NCBI GenBank assembly: GCA_965234405.1 | Contig: OZ248346.1 | Source: Planktophila turicensis | GTDB taxonomy: Bacteria; Actinomycetota; Actinomycetes; Nanopelagicales; Nanopelagicaceae | DNA length: 64,000 nt | Direction: 5' to 3' (one strand) | In this document: positions 8,564 through 17,421 of the stretch, in pieces | Layout: each line of letters begins with the position of its first letter | Numbering within the stretch: position 1 is the stretch's first letter | Position numbers and translations under genes: made by a program | The notes under the pieces: model-generated | Databases searched by the model: none | What the model was told of the DNA's origin: nothing | The model's input: only the letters and a program-made list of their open reading frames with translations

Positions 8564-9247
8564 GTGACATACAGCAAAGAGTTCGTTGCAACGCTAAAAC
8601 CTCAGCTCTCAGCCCTACGAAATCGCACGGCGGCAATTGGCGCTCAGAGCTATATGAAAGATATCGCCCCATTTCTTGGAGTTAAAACCCCAGAACGGAG
8701 ATCTCTGGTCAAGAAGATTGCTCGAGAATTCGACCTTCCGACTAGCGATGAATTGGCACAGACCGCTCGTGCGCTCTGGAAGTTAGACGAGCGCGAGTTT
8801 CACTACGCCGCCTTTGATCTCATTCAAATCCATATCGATCAGGCGAATAAGAAATTTCTTGAAGAACATGTCGAGTATTTGATTACACATAAATCTTGGT
8901 GGGATACCGTCGATGGCCTGGGTTCGGCCGCCGTTTCTCCCCTGACCGATAAATATGGGTGCGAGAAGTTAATTGAGAAGTGGAATAAATCAACGAACAT
9001 CTGGCTTATTAGATCTGCAATTCAACATCAACGTGGCAGAAGATTTGAAACAGATAATAAGTTGATTCTTCAATACTGCCACGAACACGCTGACTCACAG
9101 GAGTTCTTCATTGTGAAAGCAATTGGATGGGCCCTCCGCGATATGGCGAAGGTTTCTCCCCGCGATGTGCGAAATTTCTTAAGAGAGCATCCTGATTTGG
9201 GTCGTGTTGCTGTTCGCGAAGCAGAACGAGGTTTAGGCCGGAGTTGA
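8564..9247 (+). CDS. DNA alkylation repair protein (AlkD-like)
   Basis: A 227-residue all-helical HEAT-like repeat protein of the AlkD/AlkC DNA glycosylase family, which removes bulky or positively charged alkylated bases. Supporting features are the N-terminal SYMKDIAPFLGVKTPERRSL segment, the HKSWWDTVDGLGS region that carries the catalytic Trp-Asp pair in AlkD (WWDTVD near residue 110), and SAIQHQRG followed by IVKAIGWALRDMAK. The GTG start is supported by the leaderless promoter. Its 3' end overlaps the convergent MFS gene by 15 bases. Confidence 0.88.
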   Translation: MTYSKEFVATLKPQLSALRNRTAAIGAQSYMKDIAPFLGVKTPERRSLVKKIAREFDLPTSDELAQTARALWKLDEREFHYAAFDLIQIHIDQANKKFLEEHVEYLITHKSWWDTVDGLGSAAVSPLTDKYGCEKLIEKWNKSTNIWLIRSAIQHQRGRRFETDNKLILQYCHEHADSQEFFIVKAIGWALRDMAKVSPRDVRNFLREHPDLGRVAVREAERGLGRS

Positions 9248-10462
9248 AATCCAAGAACGAGTCACAAGTTTGTGCATCAGAACTCCGTTAATCAGGAATA
9301 TTCCAGCCATGATGAACCATCCTTTTTGACCCAAGGTAATTGCCATCAGCGTTACGAATGCAGGCCCAAGAGTGCCTCCAAGTCCCCAACTCAGCGACCA
9401 GACTCCTTGATATTGCCCTTGATGTTTTTCATCAGCTAACCCAAAACCAATACTCCAGGAACCTGCTGATCCAATGAGCTCGCCATATACGTGTACTGCT
9501 GATGCCAAAACAAGAAGTGCGCTTGCAGTTATCGCACTGACTCCGTGTGATGTCGAATAGAGAATGCAGGCGATCGCAATCGCCAAGCTTGCCCGCCTAT
9601 ATAGCTTTGCGCCAGCAAATATCGGCCCGCTACCTTTACTCGCAGCCACCTGAAAGAGCATCACTGCGATGGTGTTGACCATCATAATCACAGATACCCA
9701 CCAACGTGGCGCAGACGTCTCTCGTACCACCCACAAAGGAATAGCTACAGATTGCAATACGAAGTGAAGTGAGTTGATGGCATTGAGAGCAGTGGCCGCA
9801 ACAAATCGCTTATCGCGAAGAGCCTGGAACGAGATCGGTTCGCCTCGTTCAACCGTTGGCTCCATGTAGGGCATCTTGCGAAATACAACCCCCGCAAGAA
9901 TGAAGGTCACCGCATCCCCTGCGAGCATCAACTGATAACCAAGCGGCGTATTAACCGCAAGAGCAATTCCTGCAAAGACAGTACCGAGTGAAATTCCAAA
10001 GTTGGTAATTGCGCGTTGATAGGCACGAATAGCTACGCGCTCTTCACCTTCTCCCAATTTTGCGATGGTTGCCATTCGCATCGTCTGAGAGATATTTCCG
10101 AGTATTCCCATACCGATATTGACCAGTAAAAACGGAAGATAGGTATGAACTGACAGAAGGGCAAACATCAGCATGCCTTCAAGGATCATCGCAAGAGCTG
10201 CAATGTCACGAGGACCAAAACGATCAGAAATATGACCAGCAGGAACGCTTACAGAAAGCGCTACTCCCCCAGCGATTGAGAGAGCGAGAGCAACCTTTGC
10301 AGGAGATAGTCCGACAATCAGAGTGAAGTAGATGACCTCAATTGTCATAAATAGCCCGTTACCAAATGTATTAATGAGCGTGGATAAGCTCATCGTTCGC
10401 TTGGCATGATCAGCCGGAATTATGCGAGCAGTCCAATGCCCTAAGCCCCTAGAGATATTCAT
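9233..10462 (-). CDS. MFS transporter
   Basis: A 409-residue inner-membrane protein with about 12 hydrophobic segments. The loop between helices 2 and 3 reads GHISDRFGPRDIA, which fits major facilitator motif A. The drug-exporter-like subfamily is plausible, but the substrate cannot be named. It starts 7 bases after the nhaA stop on the minus strand, so it may be cotranscribed with nhaA, and it overlaps the alkD-like gene tail to tail. Confidence 0.8.
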   Translation of the reverse strand: MNISRGLGHWTARIIPADHAKRTMSLSTLINTFGNGLFMTIEVIYFTLIVGLSPAKVALALSIAGGVALSVSVPAGHISDRFGPRDIAALAMILEGMLMFALLSVHTYLPFLLVNIGMGILGNISQTMRMATIAKLGEGEERVAIRAYQRAITNFGISLGTVFAGIALAVNTPLGYQLMLAGDAVTFILAGVVFRKMPYMEPTVERGEPISFQALRDKRFVAATALNAINSLHFVLQSVAIPLWVVRETSAPRWWVSVIMMVNTIAVMLFQVAASKGSGPIFAGAKLYRRASLAIAIACILYSTSHGVSAITASALLVLASAVHVYGELIGSAGSWSIGFGLADEKHQGQYQGVWSLSWGLGGTLGPAFVTLMAITLGQKGWFIMAGIFLINGVLMHKLVTRSWISTPA

Positions 10463-10469
10463 CAGTTAG

Positions 10470-11675
10470 TTAACTCTTGAGATGAGCTTTGGCTGCAAAA
10501 AACTTAAAGAGAATGACGCTCAAGAGGCCACTTACTACGGATGCGAAAATCACCGCAATAATTGCAAGGTCCTGATCTGCCTTTTCGCGGAATGCTAGAT
10601 TTGCTATGAATATCGCAACGGTAAATCCAATACCTGCAGCGCTTCCAGTGGCAAGAATTGCAGGCTTTGAAGCACCTTCTGGGTAATCCCCCACATTCAA
10701 TTTCTTAGCCGTTACTACTGTGATGATGATTCCAAGTGGCTTACCGACAACAAGTCCTACAAAAATACCCCACGCAATAGGTGAGTTAGCTGCACTCTCA
10801 AGTGCGTTGGCAGAAATCTCCACACCGGTATTGGCAAAGGCGAAGATTGGAACGATGACAAAGCTGCTCCATGGGTGAAGTTTCGCTTCCAGCCATTCGA
10901 TAATCGTCAGTGTGCCATCTTCTACATCTTCAATATGAGAATTGGTCTTAACGATATTAGGAGTAAGAAGTCCCAGAATTACTCCCGCCAAAGTCGCATG
11001 AATTCCGCTGCGATATAGGAAGTACCAGAGCGAGGCTCCCAAGATGAGATAGAAGAAAGGATGCATAACTCCGAGTCTTGCTATTGCAACGATAAGCAGA
11101 ATTGAGATACAGGCAGATATAACCCATCCGAATCCGACACCTGTTGAATAGATGAAGGCGATGATCAGAATTGCACCGATATCGTCAATGACGGCAAGCC
11201 CCAGAAGAAAGGTGCGCAGTGACGGCGCAACAGATGTGCCAATCAAAGCGAGTAACCCAACGGCAAGTGCTATATCCGTAGCTACAGGAACTCCCCAACC
11301 TCGAGAATCAGTCTTTCCGGCAATTGCCAAATAGATTGCTGCGGGTAGTGCCATTCCACCAATCGCTGCGATGAAAGGCATTACTGCACTTCTAGAGGTT
11401 GCTAAATGACCAGATGTAACTTCGCGCTTAATCTCAAGACCTACAACAAAGAAGAAGACTGTCATCAAGATGTAGTTAATAACTTTGAGAGTTGTTAACT
11501 TCAGATAGAAAAGTCCACCACCGATTTCAAAACCAGAATCGAGAGTGGAAAAATACTGTGAGCCCAATGGGCTATTGGCTACTAAAAGACCGAGCGCCGC
11601 TGCTGCGAGAAGGAAAATACCGCTAGAGGATTCGCGGTGAAGAAAATCCTTAAGTGGAGCAATTCTTGCGCGCAT
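10470..11675 (-). CDS. nhaA: Na+/H+ antiporter NhaA
   Basis: Exports sodium in exchange for protons and so controls pH and sodium stress. The 401-residue protein has the NhaA opening (FLHRESSSGIFLLAAAALGLLVANSPLG), the helix-II VVGLEIKREVTSGHL segment, and the helix IV-V region GVPVATDIALAVGLLAL followed by LGLAVIDDIGAILIIA, which contains the ion-binding Asp pair. Length and about 12 helices fit the family. The minus-strand -10 TAACGT lies 6 bases before the ATG, inside the intergenic gap after the NCS1 gene. Confidence 0.95.
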   Translation of the reverse strand: MRARIAPLKDFLHRESSSGIFLLAAAALGLLVANSPLGSQYFSTLDSGFEIGGGLFYLKLTTLKVINYILMTVFFFVVGLEIKREVTSGHLATSRSAVMPFIAAIGGMALPAAIYLAIAGKTDSRGWGVPVATDIALAVGLLALIGTSVAPSLRTFLLGLAVIDDIGAILIIAFIYSTGVGFGWVISACISILLIVAIARLGVMHPFFYLILGASLWYFLYRSGIHATLAGVILGLLTPNIVKTNSHIEDVEDGTLTIIEWLEAKLHPWSSFVIVPIFAFANTGVEISANALESAANSPIAWGIFVGLVVGKPLGIIITVVTAKKLNVGDYPEGASKPAILATGSAAGIGFTVAIFIANLAFREKADQDLAIIAVIFASVVSGLLSVILFKFFAAKAHLKS

Positions 11676-11681
11676 TAGCGC

Positions 11682-11687
11682 ACGTTA
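11682..11687 (-). promoter_or_regulatory. -10 element of a predicted leaderless nhaA promoter
   Basis: TAACGT (minus strand) ends 6 bases before the nhaA ATG at 11675 and directly abuts the stop codon of the upstream NCS1 gene. Confidence 0.45.
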
Positions 11688-13100
11688 TCACGAAGCGTTG
11701 TTGTGAAGTCTGATTCTTTTTCGCGCAACGATGAAATAACCCACGAAACCGATAATCAGGGCAAAGAAGATTCCAAGATTGGCATAAGCCCAAGATCCTT
11801 CTTTACCGCCAAGGACTCCTAAGAAGTAACCTTGCCAAGATAGCCAGCTTGCAAAACTATTTGTGACAAAGCCCCATCCAATGATTGTTCCCACAGCCAT
11901 TACTGCAATAGAACCAAAATTCCAAGATCCGTATATTCCATCAGTTCTATAAAGATCTGTTTCGTCGTAACGCTTCCGCATCAGAACATCTGTTACGAAT
12001 ATTGCAGACCACGTTGCTACAGGTACTCCGAGAGTGATGAGTAACCCTTGGAATGGGAAGAAGAAGTCATCTGCGACCCAGACAAAATAGATGGTTCCGA
12101 TAAGCATAAGTATCGAATCAATCGATGCTGCGATATGTCTCTTCACAGGAAGTCCAATTGAAATCAGAGTCATCCCTGAAGAGTAGAGATCAAGAATCGC
12201 TCCCCCAACCAACCCAAGGATTGCGACAAGTGCAAAAATAATCAGATACCAGGTAGGCAAAATTGTTGTCAGTGCGCCGATTGGGTCTGTTGCAATAGCT
12301 CCTGCAAGTTCTTCACTACTGCCAGATAGCGCTGCACCATAAGTTACGAGAATGATCGGAACGATTGAGGCTCCGAAAACGGTCCAGAAAACTACAGAAC
12401 GGTTTGAAACGGTTCGTGGCAAGTAGCGCGAGTAATCTGCTGCTGAATTTACCCAGCCAAGACCAATCCCTGTTGCTCCGAAAATAAGAGCGCCAATAAA
12501 TGCCTGACTATTTCCATTCTTCATTGACGAGATTACGTTCCAATCAACCTTAGAAATTGTCAGTGCGATGTAAATAAGCGTTGCGATAATCGTGATTGTC
12601 GTGATGTATCTCTGCAATTTCATGATCGCTTCGAAGCCGAGCACTCCAGCTGAAACGGTCAGCGAAACGGCGATAACGAAGCCAATAATCATCGCGACGT
12701 TGTGCTCAATGCCGCCAAGTCGGATGAATACAGTTCCAGTAGCAAGTGTCGCTAGCGAGACTAGAACTGTCTCCCATCCAACGAAGATGAGATAAGAAAG
12801 CGCGCCCGGAATTAGGTTTCCCTTAACTCCGAATGTGGCGCGCGATATCACCATCGTTGGAGCATTCGACTTCTTTCCAGCAAGTGAGCTAACCCCAACA
12901 AGCAAGAAGGAAAGAACTGTTCCAAGGAAGGCAGCAATTGTCGCCTGCCAGAATGAGATGCCGAATCCAAGAAAGAATGAACCGTAAGAAAGCGCTAGAA
13001 GCGAAACGTTTGCACCACACCATGGCCAAAAGAGCGAAGAGGCCTTGCCCTGTCTTTCGCTCTCGCGAATGACATTTGTTCCGTTCAATTCAAGGTTCAT
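11688..13100 (-). CDS. NCS1 family cytosine/purine/hydantoin-type permease
   Basis: A 470-residue membrane protein with about 12 TM segments that matches the nucleobase:cation symporter-1 family. The N-terminal FWPWCGANVSLLALSYGSFFLGFG and the SRATFGVKGNLIPGALSYL region are typical. NCS1 proteins import cytosine, purines, allantoin, hydantoin, thiamine or related bases, and the ligand cannot be decided by eye. The start codon has a TAACCT hexamer 8 bases upstream, close to the leaderless pattern seen elsewhere. Upstream lies the divergent SAM-IV riboswitch operon. Confidence 0.86.
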   Translation of the reverse strand: MNLELNGTNVIRESERQGKASSLFWPWCGANVSLLALSYGSFFLGFGISFWQATIAAFLGTVLSFLLVGVSSLAGKKSNAPTMVISRATFGVKGNLIPGALSYLIFVGWETVLVSLATLATGTVFIRLGGIEHNVAMIIGFVIAVSLTVSAGVLGFEAIMKLQRYITTITIIATLIYIALTISKVDWNVISSMKNGNSQAFIGALIFGATGIGLGWVNSAADYSRYLPRTVSNRSVVFWTVFGASIVPIILVTYGAALSGSSEELAGAIATDPIGALTTILPTWYLIIFALVAILGLVGGAILDLYSSGMTLISIGLPVKRHIAASIDSILMLIGTIYFVWVADDFFFPFQGLLITLGVPVATWSAIFVTDVLMRKRYDETDLYRTDGIYGSWNFGSIAVMAVGTIIGWGFVTNSFASWLSWQGYFLGVLGGKEGSWAYANLGIFFALIIGFVGYFIVARKRIRLHNNAS

Positions 13101-13143
13101 AGCGACGAAGGTTACGCGGTTTCAATCTAGCTAGCACTCTTGA

Positions 13144-13149
13144 TAGTCT
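13144..13149 (+). promoter_or_regulatory. -10 element for the SAM-IV riboswitch transcript
   Basis: TAGTCT is placed so that transcription would begin 7-8 bases later, at the first base of the riboswitch (about 13157). Confidence 0.45.
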
Positions 13150-13156
13150 TCGCGTC

Positions 13157-13270
13157 GGTCACGAGTATCAAAGAATGCACCGGCACTTTGATCGGCAACC
13201 CTCCAAGGCGGCGGGGTGCCCTTCCGGATGAATACGACCAGGTCTTGAGTACATCACCAAGACAAGCGCA
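13157..13270 (+). ncRNA. SAM-IV riboswitch
   Basis: The RNA follows the SAM-IV layout as I remember it from actinobacteria. It has GGTC and GACC closing arms (13157-13160 with 13236-13239) and a first hairpin ATCAAAG/CTTTGAT. The conserved core CGGCAACCCTCC is followed by GGCGGGGTGCCC, then a downstream element ending GACAAGCGC (13261-13269). It lies just before GAAAGG and the TTG start of an amino-acid ABC importer, so S-adenosylmethionine binding probably hides the ribosome binding site. There is no terminator hairpin with a T-run, which also favours translational control. Confidence 0.88.
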
Positions 13271-13288
13271 TCAGAAAGGCGTGGAACG

Positions 13289-14110
13289 TTGAATACAAAA
13301 ATCAAAATCGCTCTCGTAGCACTCGTAGCCATTGTGGCTATTGCAATTCCTGTTGTTAACGCACAGAAAGATTCTGGCTGCGGTCAGATTAAAGAAGGCG
13401 TACTTACTATCGGAACTGACGATCCTGCATATGGTCCATGGTTCGATGACAACACACCATCAAACGGCAAGGGTTATGAAGCTGCAGTTGCTTATGCAGT
13501 CGCAGAAGAACTCGGTTACTCAGCTGACAAGGTTGAATGGGTAAAAGTTCCATTCAATAAGGTAATTCAGCCAGGTTGCAAGGATTTCGACTTCGATATC
13601 AATCAGGTCTCAATCACTGATGAACGTAAGAATGCTGTTGATTTCTCATCTGGCTACTACGACGTTTCTCAGACAGTAATCACTGTTAAGGGATCAAAGA
13701 TTGCAGGAGCAAAGTCCATCGCTGATCTCAAGGGCGCAAAGCTCGGAGCTCAGGTAGGAACTACTTCTTACGCAACCATCACTGATGTCATCAAGCCAAC
13801 TCAATCACCTGCGGTATTTGATACCAACGATGTTGCGAAGCAGGCTCTTGCTAACGGACAGATTGATGGACTCGTCGTTGATCTACCTACAGCTTTCTAC
13901 ATCACAGCGGTTGACCTAGAGAACGGTCTCATTGTTGGACAGTTCCCGGCTCAAGCTGGCGGCGAGCAATTTGGTCTCGTGCTTTCTAAGGGAAGCAAGC
14001 TCACCAAGGATGTAACGGCTGCTGTCGATGCACTTCGTGCAAATGGAACTCTTGCAAAGATTGCTGATGCTTGGCTAGCAAGCACAGTCGGCGCACCAGT
14101 TCTTAAGTAA
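13289..14110 (+). CDS. Amino-acid ABC transporter substrate-binding protein (family 3), SAM-IV controlled
   Basis: A 273-residue exported binding protein of the SBP_bac_3 (PF00497) type: residues 1-26 form a signal peptide ending VNA-Q, and the mature part starts KEGVLTIGTDDPAYGPWF. The motif FDFDINQVSITDERKNAVDFS matches the family signature, and two cysteines (SGCGQ and PGCKDF) could form a disulfide. No lipobox cysteine is present at the cleavage site. The start is TTG at 13289 with GAAAGG upstream. It heads a three-gene importer under a SAM-IV riboswitch, so methionine or another methionine-cycle compound is the likely ligand; this is inferred only from the riboswitch. Confidence 0.9.
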   Translation: MNTKIKIALVALVAIVAIAIPVVNAQKDSGCGQIKEGVLTIGTDDPAYGPWFDDNTPSNGKGYEAAVAYAVAEELGYSADKVEWVKVPFNKVIQPGCKDFDFDINQVSITDERKNAVDFSSGYYDVSQTVITVKGSKIAGAKSIADLKGAKLGAQVGTTSYATITDVIKPTQSPAVFDTNDVAKQALANGQIDGLVVDLPTAFYITAVDLENGLIVGQFPAQAGGEQFGLVLSKGSKLTKDVTAAVDALRANGTLAKIADAWLASTVGAPVLK

Positions 14111-14154
14111 TACTTAATTTCACGTATTACAGATTTAAGAAAGCGAGAGGTCCG

Positions 14155-15003
14155 ATGACTTATCAGCCATCTTCGTTGCAACTGCAACGCGAGGCTGCCA
14201 AGCGTCGGGCCTCTCGCCGTTCTACCCTTATTGCACTTTCAAGCACGCTGGCGGTTGGTTTCCTTCTTGTCTTATTAATCACCGGCGCTCAAGGTTATGA
14301 GATGGTGAAGAACTCATTCTTCAACTGGAGCTATGCCAAAGAAGCAATGCCTTCGGTCTTTCGCGGGCTACTGCTCAACCTACGTGTTTTAATAGTCGCC
14401 GAATTCTTTGTGCTGTTATTGGGTCTTCTTATTGCTATTGCACGAACTACAACTTCTCCAGTGCTTTATCCATTACGCCTGGTGGCAACGATTTATACAG
14501 ATCTCTTCCGCGGACTTCCTTTGCTACTCGTCCTCTTGCTAGTCGGCCTCGGCATCCCAGGACTTCGTATTAGCTGGATTCCAAATTCCGCAGTTGTTCT
14601 TGGAACGGTCGCATTGGTACTTACCTATTCAGCTTATGTTGCGGAAGTAATTCGAGCGGGCATCGAAGGCGTGAATCCAACGCAACGTCAGGCAGCTCGC
14701 GCGTTAGGACTTTCACAGTCACAAACTCTTGAGCATGTGGTTCTTCCTCAAGCATTTCGAAATGTGACTCCCCCACTTCTCAATGACCTTGTCTCGCTAC
14801 AGAAAGATTCAGGGCTGATCTCTGTTCTCGGCGCGGTTGACGCAATTCGTGCAGCCGGAATCCAAACAGCTCAATCATTTAACTTCACCCCATATCTCGT
14901 TGCTGGTGCGCTCTTCGTACTTCTCACGATTCCTCTTACTCGCTTCACGGACTGGCTCACTCGCAGGCAAGATGCTCGTCAACGAGCACAAGGACAGTGG
15001 TAG
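14155..15003 (+). CDS. Amino-acid ABC transporter permease
   Basis: A 282-residue inner-membrane permease of the polar amino acid (His/Glu/Gln/Arg) type. After a basic, charged N-terminus it has about 5-6 TM segments. The coupling-helix (EAA) loop reads RAGIEGVNPTQRQAARALGLSQSQTLEHVVLPQA. FRGLPLLLVLLLVGLG is typical of the HisM/GlnP family. A ribosome binding site (GAGAGG) precedes the ATG at 14155. It pairs with the binding protein upstream and the ATPase that follows 2 bases downstream. Confidence 0.92.
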   Translation: MTYQPSSLQLQREAAKRRASRRSTLIALSSTLAVGFLLVLLITGAQGYEMVKNSFFNWSYAKEAMPSVFRGLLLNLRVLIVAEFFVLLLGLLIAIARTTTSPVLYPLRLVATIYTDLFRGLPLLLVLLLVGLGIPGLRISWIPNSAVVLGTVALVLTYSAYVAEVIRAGIEGVNPTQRQAARALGLSQSQTLEHVVLPQAFRNVTPPLLNDLVSLQKDSGLISVLGAVDAIRAAGIQTAQSFNFTPYLVAGALFVLLTIPLTRFTDWLTRRQDARQRAQGQW

Positions 15004-15005
15004 CC

Positions 15006-15752
15006 ATGAGCGCGCTCTTTGAGGTTAAGAACATCCGCAAATCCTTTGGCGAGAACTTGGTTCTCGATGATGTCTCCATTGATTTCCCAGCGCAGTCTGC
15101 AACGGTAATCATCGGAGCAAGCGGTTCTGGCAAGAGTACTTTGATGCGCTGCATGAACCTTCTGGAAGAACTTAACGATGGTCAGATTAATCTCGATGGC
15201 GCAGATATCTCTGCCTACGGAACAGATATAGATACAGTGCGCGGACAAATAGGTTCGGTTTTTCAAGCATTTAACCTTTTCCCACATTTATCTGTAGTAG
15301 ATAACATCACGCTCGCTCCACGCTTGGTTCATGGAGTTAAGAAAGATGTCGCAGATAAGAACGCTCGCGAACTCCTAAAGCGCTTTGGTCTACTGGAGAA
15401 AGCCGATGAGTTTCCCAATCTACTCAGCGGTGGGCAACAGCAACGCGTAGCAATTATTCGCGCAGTAGCTACGAACCCCAAGATCCTCCTTCTCGATGAG
15501 GTAACGAGTGCGCTCGATCCTGTACTCATCGCAGAAGTACTGACTTTAATTGCAGAACTTAAAGAAGAGGGCATGACTATGGTCATCGCAACTCACGAAA
15601 TGGGATTTGCAAAGAAGATTGCCGATAGCGTCGTCTTTCTCCACAAGGGGCGAGTCCACGAATCAGGAACACCTGATCAAATCTTTGGCTCACCTCAAAC
15701 GCAAGAGTTGAAAGATTTCCTAAGCGCGCTTCATCAAGCAGGCAGGCTCTAA
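15006..15752 (+). CDS. Amino-acid ABC transporter ATP-binding protein
   Basis: A 248-residue cytoplasmic ATPase energising the importer. It has the Walker A GASGSGKST, Q-loop VFQAFNLFPHL, signature LLSGGQQQRVAI, Walker B ILLLDEVTSALD (an unusual V in place of P/A after DE) and the H-loop IATHEMGF. The ATG at 15006 is chosen over an in-frame GTG at 14997 because it leaves no overlap with the permease and gives the normal N-terminus SALFEVKNIRKSFG. It is the last gene of the SAM-IV operon. Confidence 0.93.
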   Translation: MSALFEVKNIRKSFGENLVLDDVSIDFPAQSATVIIGASGSGKSTLMRCMNLLEELNDGQINLDGADISAYGTDIDTVRGQIGSVFQAFNLFPHLSVVDNITLAPRLVHGVKKDVADKNARELLKRFGLLEKADEFPNLLSGGQQQRVAIIRAVATNPKILLLDEVTSALDPVLIAEVLTLIAELKEEGMTMVIATHEMGFAKKIADSVVFLHKGRVHESGTPDQIFGSPQTQELKDFLSALHQAGRL

Positions 15753-15773
15753 CTTATAACCTTCCAGGTTGAA

Positions 15774-16604
15774 TTAGTCGAGGAAGAAATCGAGCAAGAA
15801 ATCCTTAGTTCCAGGAACTACCGAATATTTCTCTAGATCCGTAATGCCTTCAGAAGCCAAAACTTCATCATCAACAAAGAAGTTTCCAGTGCACTCTTTA
15901 GAATTTCTATTGAGAATGATGTAAGCGCTATCGGACAAAATTTCCGGGGTTCGGCACGCAGCAGTATCAACACCTGGGATCATCTGTAGCGCAGCGGTAT
16001 CGATTGCAGTGCGCGGCCAGAGTGCATTAACTGCAATCCCATCGCGCTTGAATTCTTCGGACATTCCAAGAACGCACATGCTCATTCCATACTTTGCCAT
16101 TGTGTAAGCAACGTGGTTCTTAAACCACTTTGGTTTCATGGAAAGTGGAGGTGACAGAGTCAAAATATGTGGGTTGCGTCCAGCCTCAGCTGACTCGCGC
16201 AAGTGTGGGATTGCAGCCTGAGAAGTAAGAAAAGTCCCGCGAACGTTGACATCAAACATGAGATCAAATCTCTTTGCAGGCGTATCTTCAGTGCGAGTTA
16301 AGTTGATGGCACTTGCATTATTAATCAGAATATCGATTCCACCGAACTCTTTTGCAGCAAGCGCAACAGCCTCGGCTATCTGATTCTCATCGCGTAAATC
16401 GCATTGAATAGGAAGCGCCGTTCCGCCAGCTGCTCGGATTTCATCAGCTGCTGTATGGATAGTTCCGGGCAACTTTGGGTTGGGATCAGAAGTCTTTGCA
16501 GCAATCGCGACAGATGCGCCATCTTGGGCAGCGCGAAGTGCAATTGCCAAGCCGATTCCGCGAGATCCCCCTGTGATGAAGATGCGCTTACCTTGAAGTG
16601 ACAT
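15774..16604 (-). CDS. Short-chain dehydrogenase/reductase (HSDL2-like)
   Basis: A 276-residue NAD(P)-dependent oxidoreductase. It shows the TGGSRGIG cofactor motif at residues 11-18, NNASAIN (the NNAG-like motif) and the catalytic YTMAKYGMS (YxxxK). The KPKWFKNHVAYTMAKYGMS context resembles the SDR subfamily of human HSDL2, associated with lipid metabolism. It starts directly after the enoyl-CoA hydratase stop, so the two form an operon that may act on acyl or branched-acyl substrates. The exact substrate is unknown. Confidence 0.85.
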   Translation of the reverse strand: MSLQGKRIFITGGSRGIGLAIALRAAQDGASVAIAAKTSDPNPKLPGTIHTAADEIRAAGGTALPIQCDLRDENQIAEAVALAAKEFGGIDILINNASAINLTRTEDTPAKRFDLMFDVNVRGTFLTSQAAIPHLRESAEAGRNPHILTLSPPLSMKPKWFKNHVAYTMAKYGMSMCVLGMSEEFKRDGIAVNALWPRTAIDTAALQMIPGVDTAACRTPEILSDSAYIILNRNSKECTGNFFVDDEVLASEGITDLEKYSVVPGTKDFLLDFFLD

Positions 16605-17348
16605 TTACTTTCCCTTCTTTGCCATGAACTTCATAAATGCTTCTGCTGCTTCTTCGGATTGAAGAGCGAGAGCAAAGAGCTGGAACTCAGCGAGCATGAC
16701 ATGGGCCACTGCATCATGCTTATTCGCCTTCATAAGCGCTTTGGTATTCATAATCGCTTTCGGTGGTTGTTCAGCAATCTTCTCTGCAATTTCTAGAGCT
16801 TCGGTTTCGGGATCCCCCGCGATGCTGGCAATCATCCCCATCTGGAGGGCAACATCGGCAGAGAAGGATTCACCTGTCATGAATATCTTTGCAGCTCGTT
16901 GATATCCAACTAACTCAGGAAATAACTTGGTAGACCCAGCTTCAGGGACAAGTCCAAGTGAGGTAAATGGCATCGAGAAACTGGCGCTCGGAGAAGCAAC
17001 GACAACATCGCAATGTAGAAGCATTGTTGTGCCAACTCCTACGGCATTTCCTTTAACTGCAGCTAGAAGTGGTTTTGGGAACTCGAGTAGAGAGCCGAGA
17101 AATTTTGCTACATCGGAATCTGCTTCAGTAGGTGGATTCGACATGAAATCTCTAATGTCATTTCCTGCCGTGAAGTGATCGCCTTCGCTGGTGATTACGA
17201 CACAACGAATTGATTCATCTTCGGCTGCCTGGTTGAGCTGTTGCGCCAGTTCGCCATACATTCCCCGAGTAATCGCATTCATCTTTTCTGGGCGATTGAA
17301 GCGAATAACAAGGGTTTGCCCTTGCCGAGAGGTCGTGATTTCCGTCAT
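16605..17348 (-). CDS. Enoyl-CoA hydratase/isomerase family protein
   Basis: A 247-residue crotonase-fold enzyme. The oxyanion-hole segments are FTAGNDIRDFM near residues 61-71 and AVKGNAVGVGTTMLLHCD, followed by SFSMPFTSLGLVPEAGST, which places a glutamate at the usual catalytic position. It hydrates trans-2-enoyl-CoA or performs a related isomerisation. The fadB-type bifunctional enzyme is elsewhere (34227-36338), so this stand-alone copy may serve another acyl-CoA pathway together with the coupled SDR. A leaderless promoter is predicted at 17355-17360. Confidence 0.87.
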   Translation of the reverse strand: MTEITTSRQGQTLVIRFNRPEKMNAITRGMYGELAQQLNQAAEDESIRCVVITSEGDHFTAGNDIRDFMSNPPTEADSDVAKFLGSLLEFPKPLLAAVKGNAVGVGTTMLLHCDVVVASPSASFSMPFTSLGLVPEAGSTKLFPELVGYQRAAKIFMTGESFSADVALQMGMIASIAGDPETEALEIAEKIAEQPPKAIMNTKALMKANKHDAVAHVMLAEFQLFALALQSEEAAEAFMKFMAKKGK

Positions 17349-17354
17349 TTGGGC

Positions 17355-17360
17355 ATCCTA
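17355..17360 (-). promoter_or_regulatory. -10 element of a predicted leaderless enoyl-CoA hydratase promoter
   Basis: TAGGAT (minus strand) ends 6 bases before the ATG at 17348. Confidence 0.5.
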
Positions 17361-17421
17361 AAGGGTGGCAAAGGCAAATGAAAGGATGTTTGCAGGAGCA
17401 TAATAGGAATTAGCAACGGAG

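Noticed and set aside
15758..15770. Small hairpin AACCT-TCC-AGGTT after the ABC ATPase gene
   Set aside because: A 5-bp stem with a 3-base loop and no T-run is too weak to call a terminator, though the position between convergent genes is suggestive.
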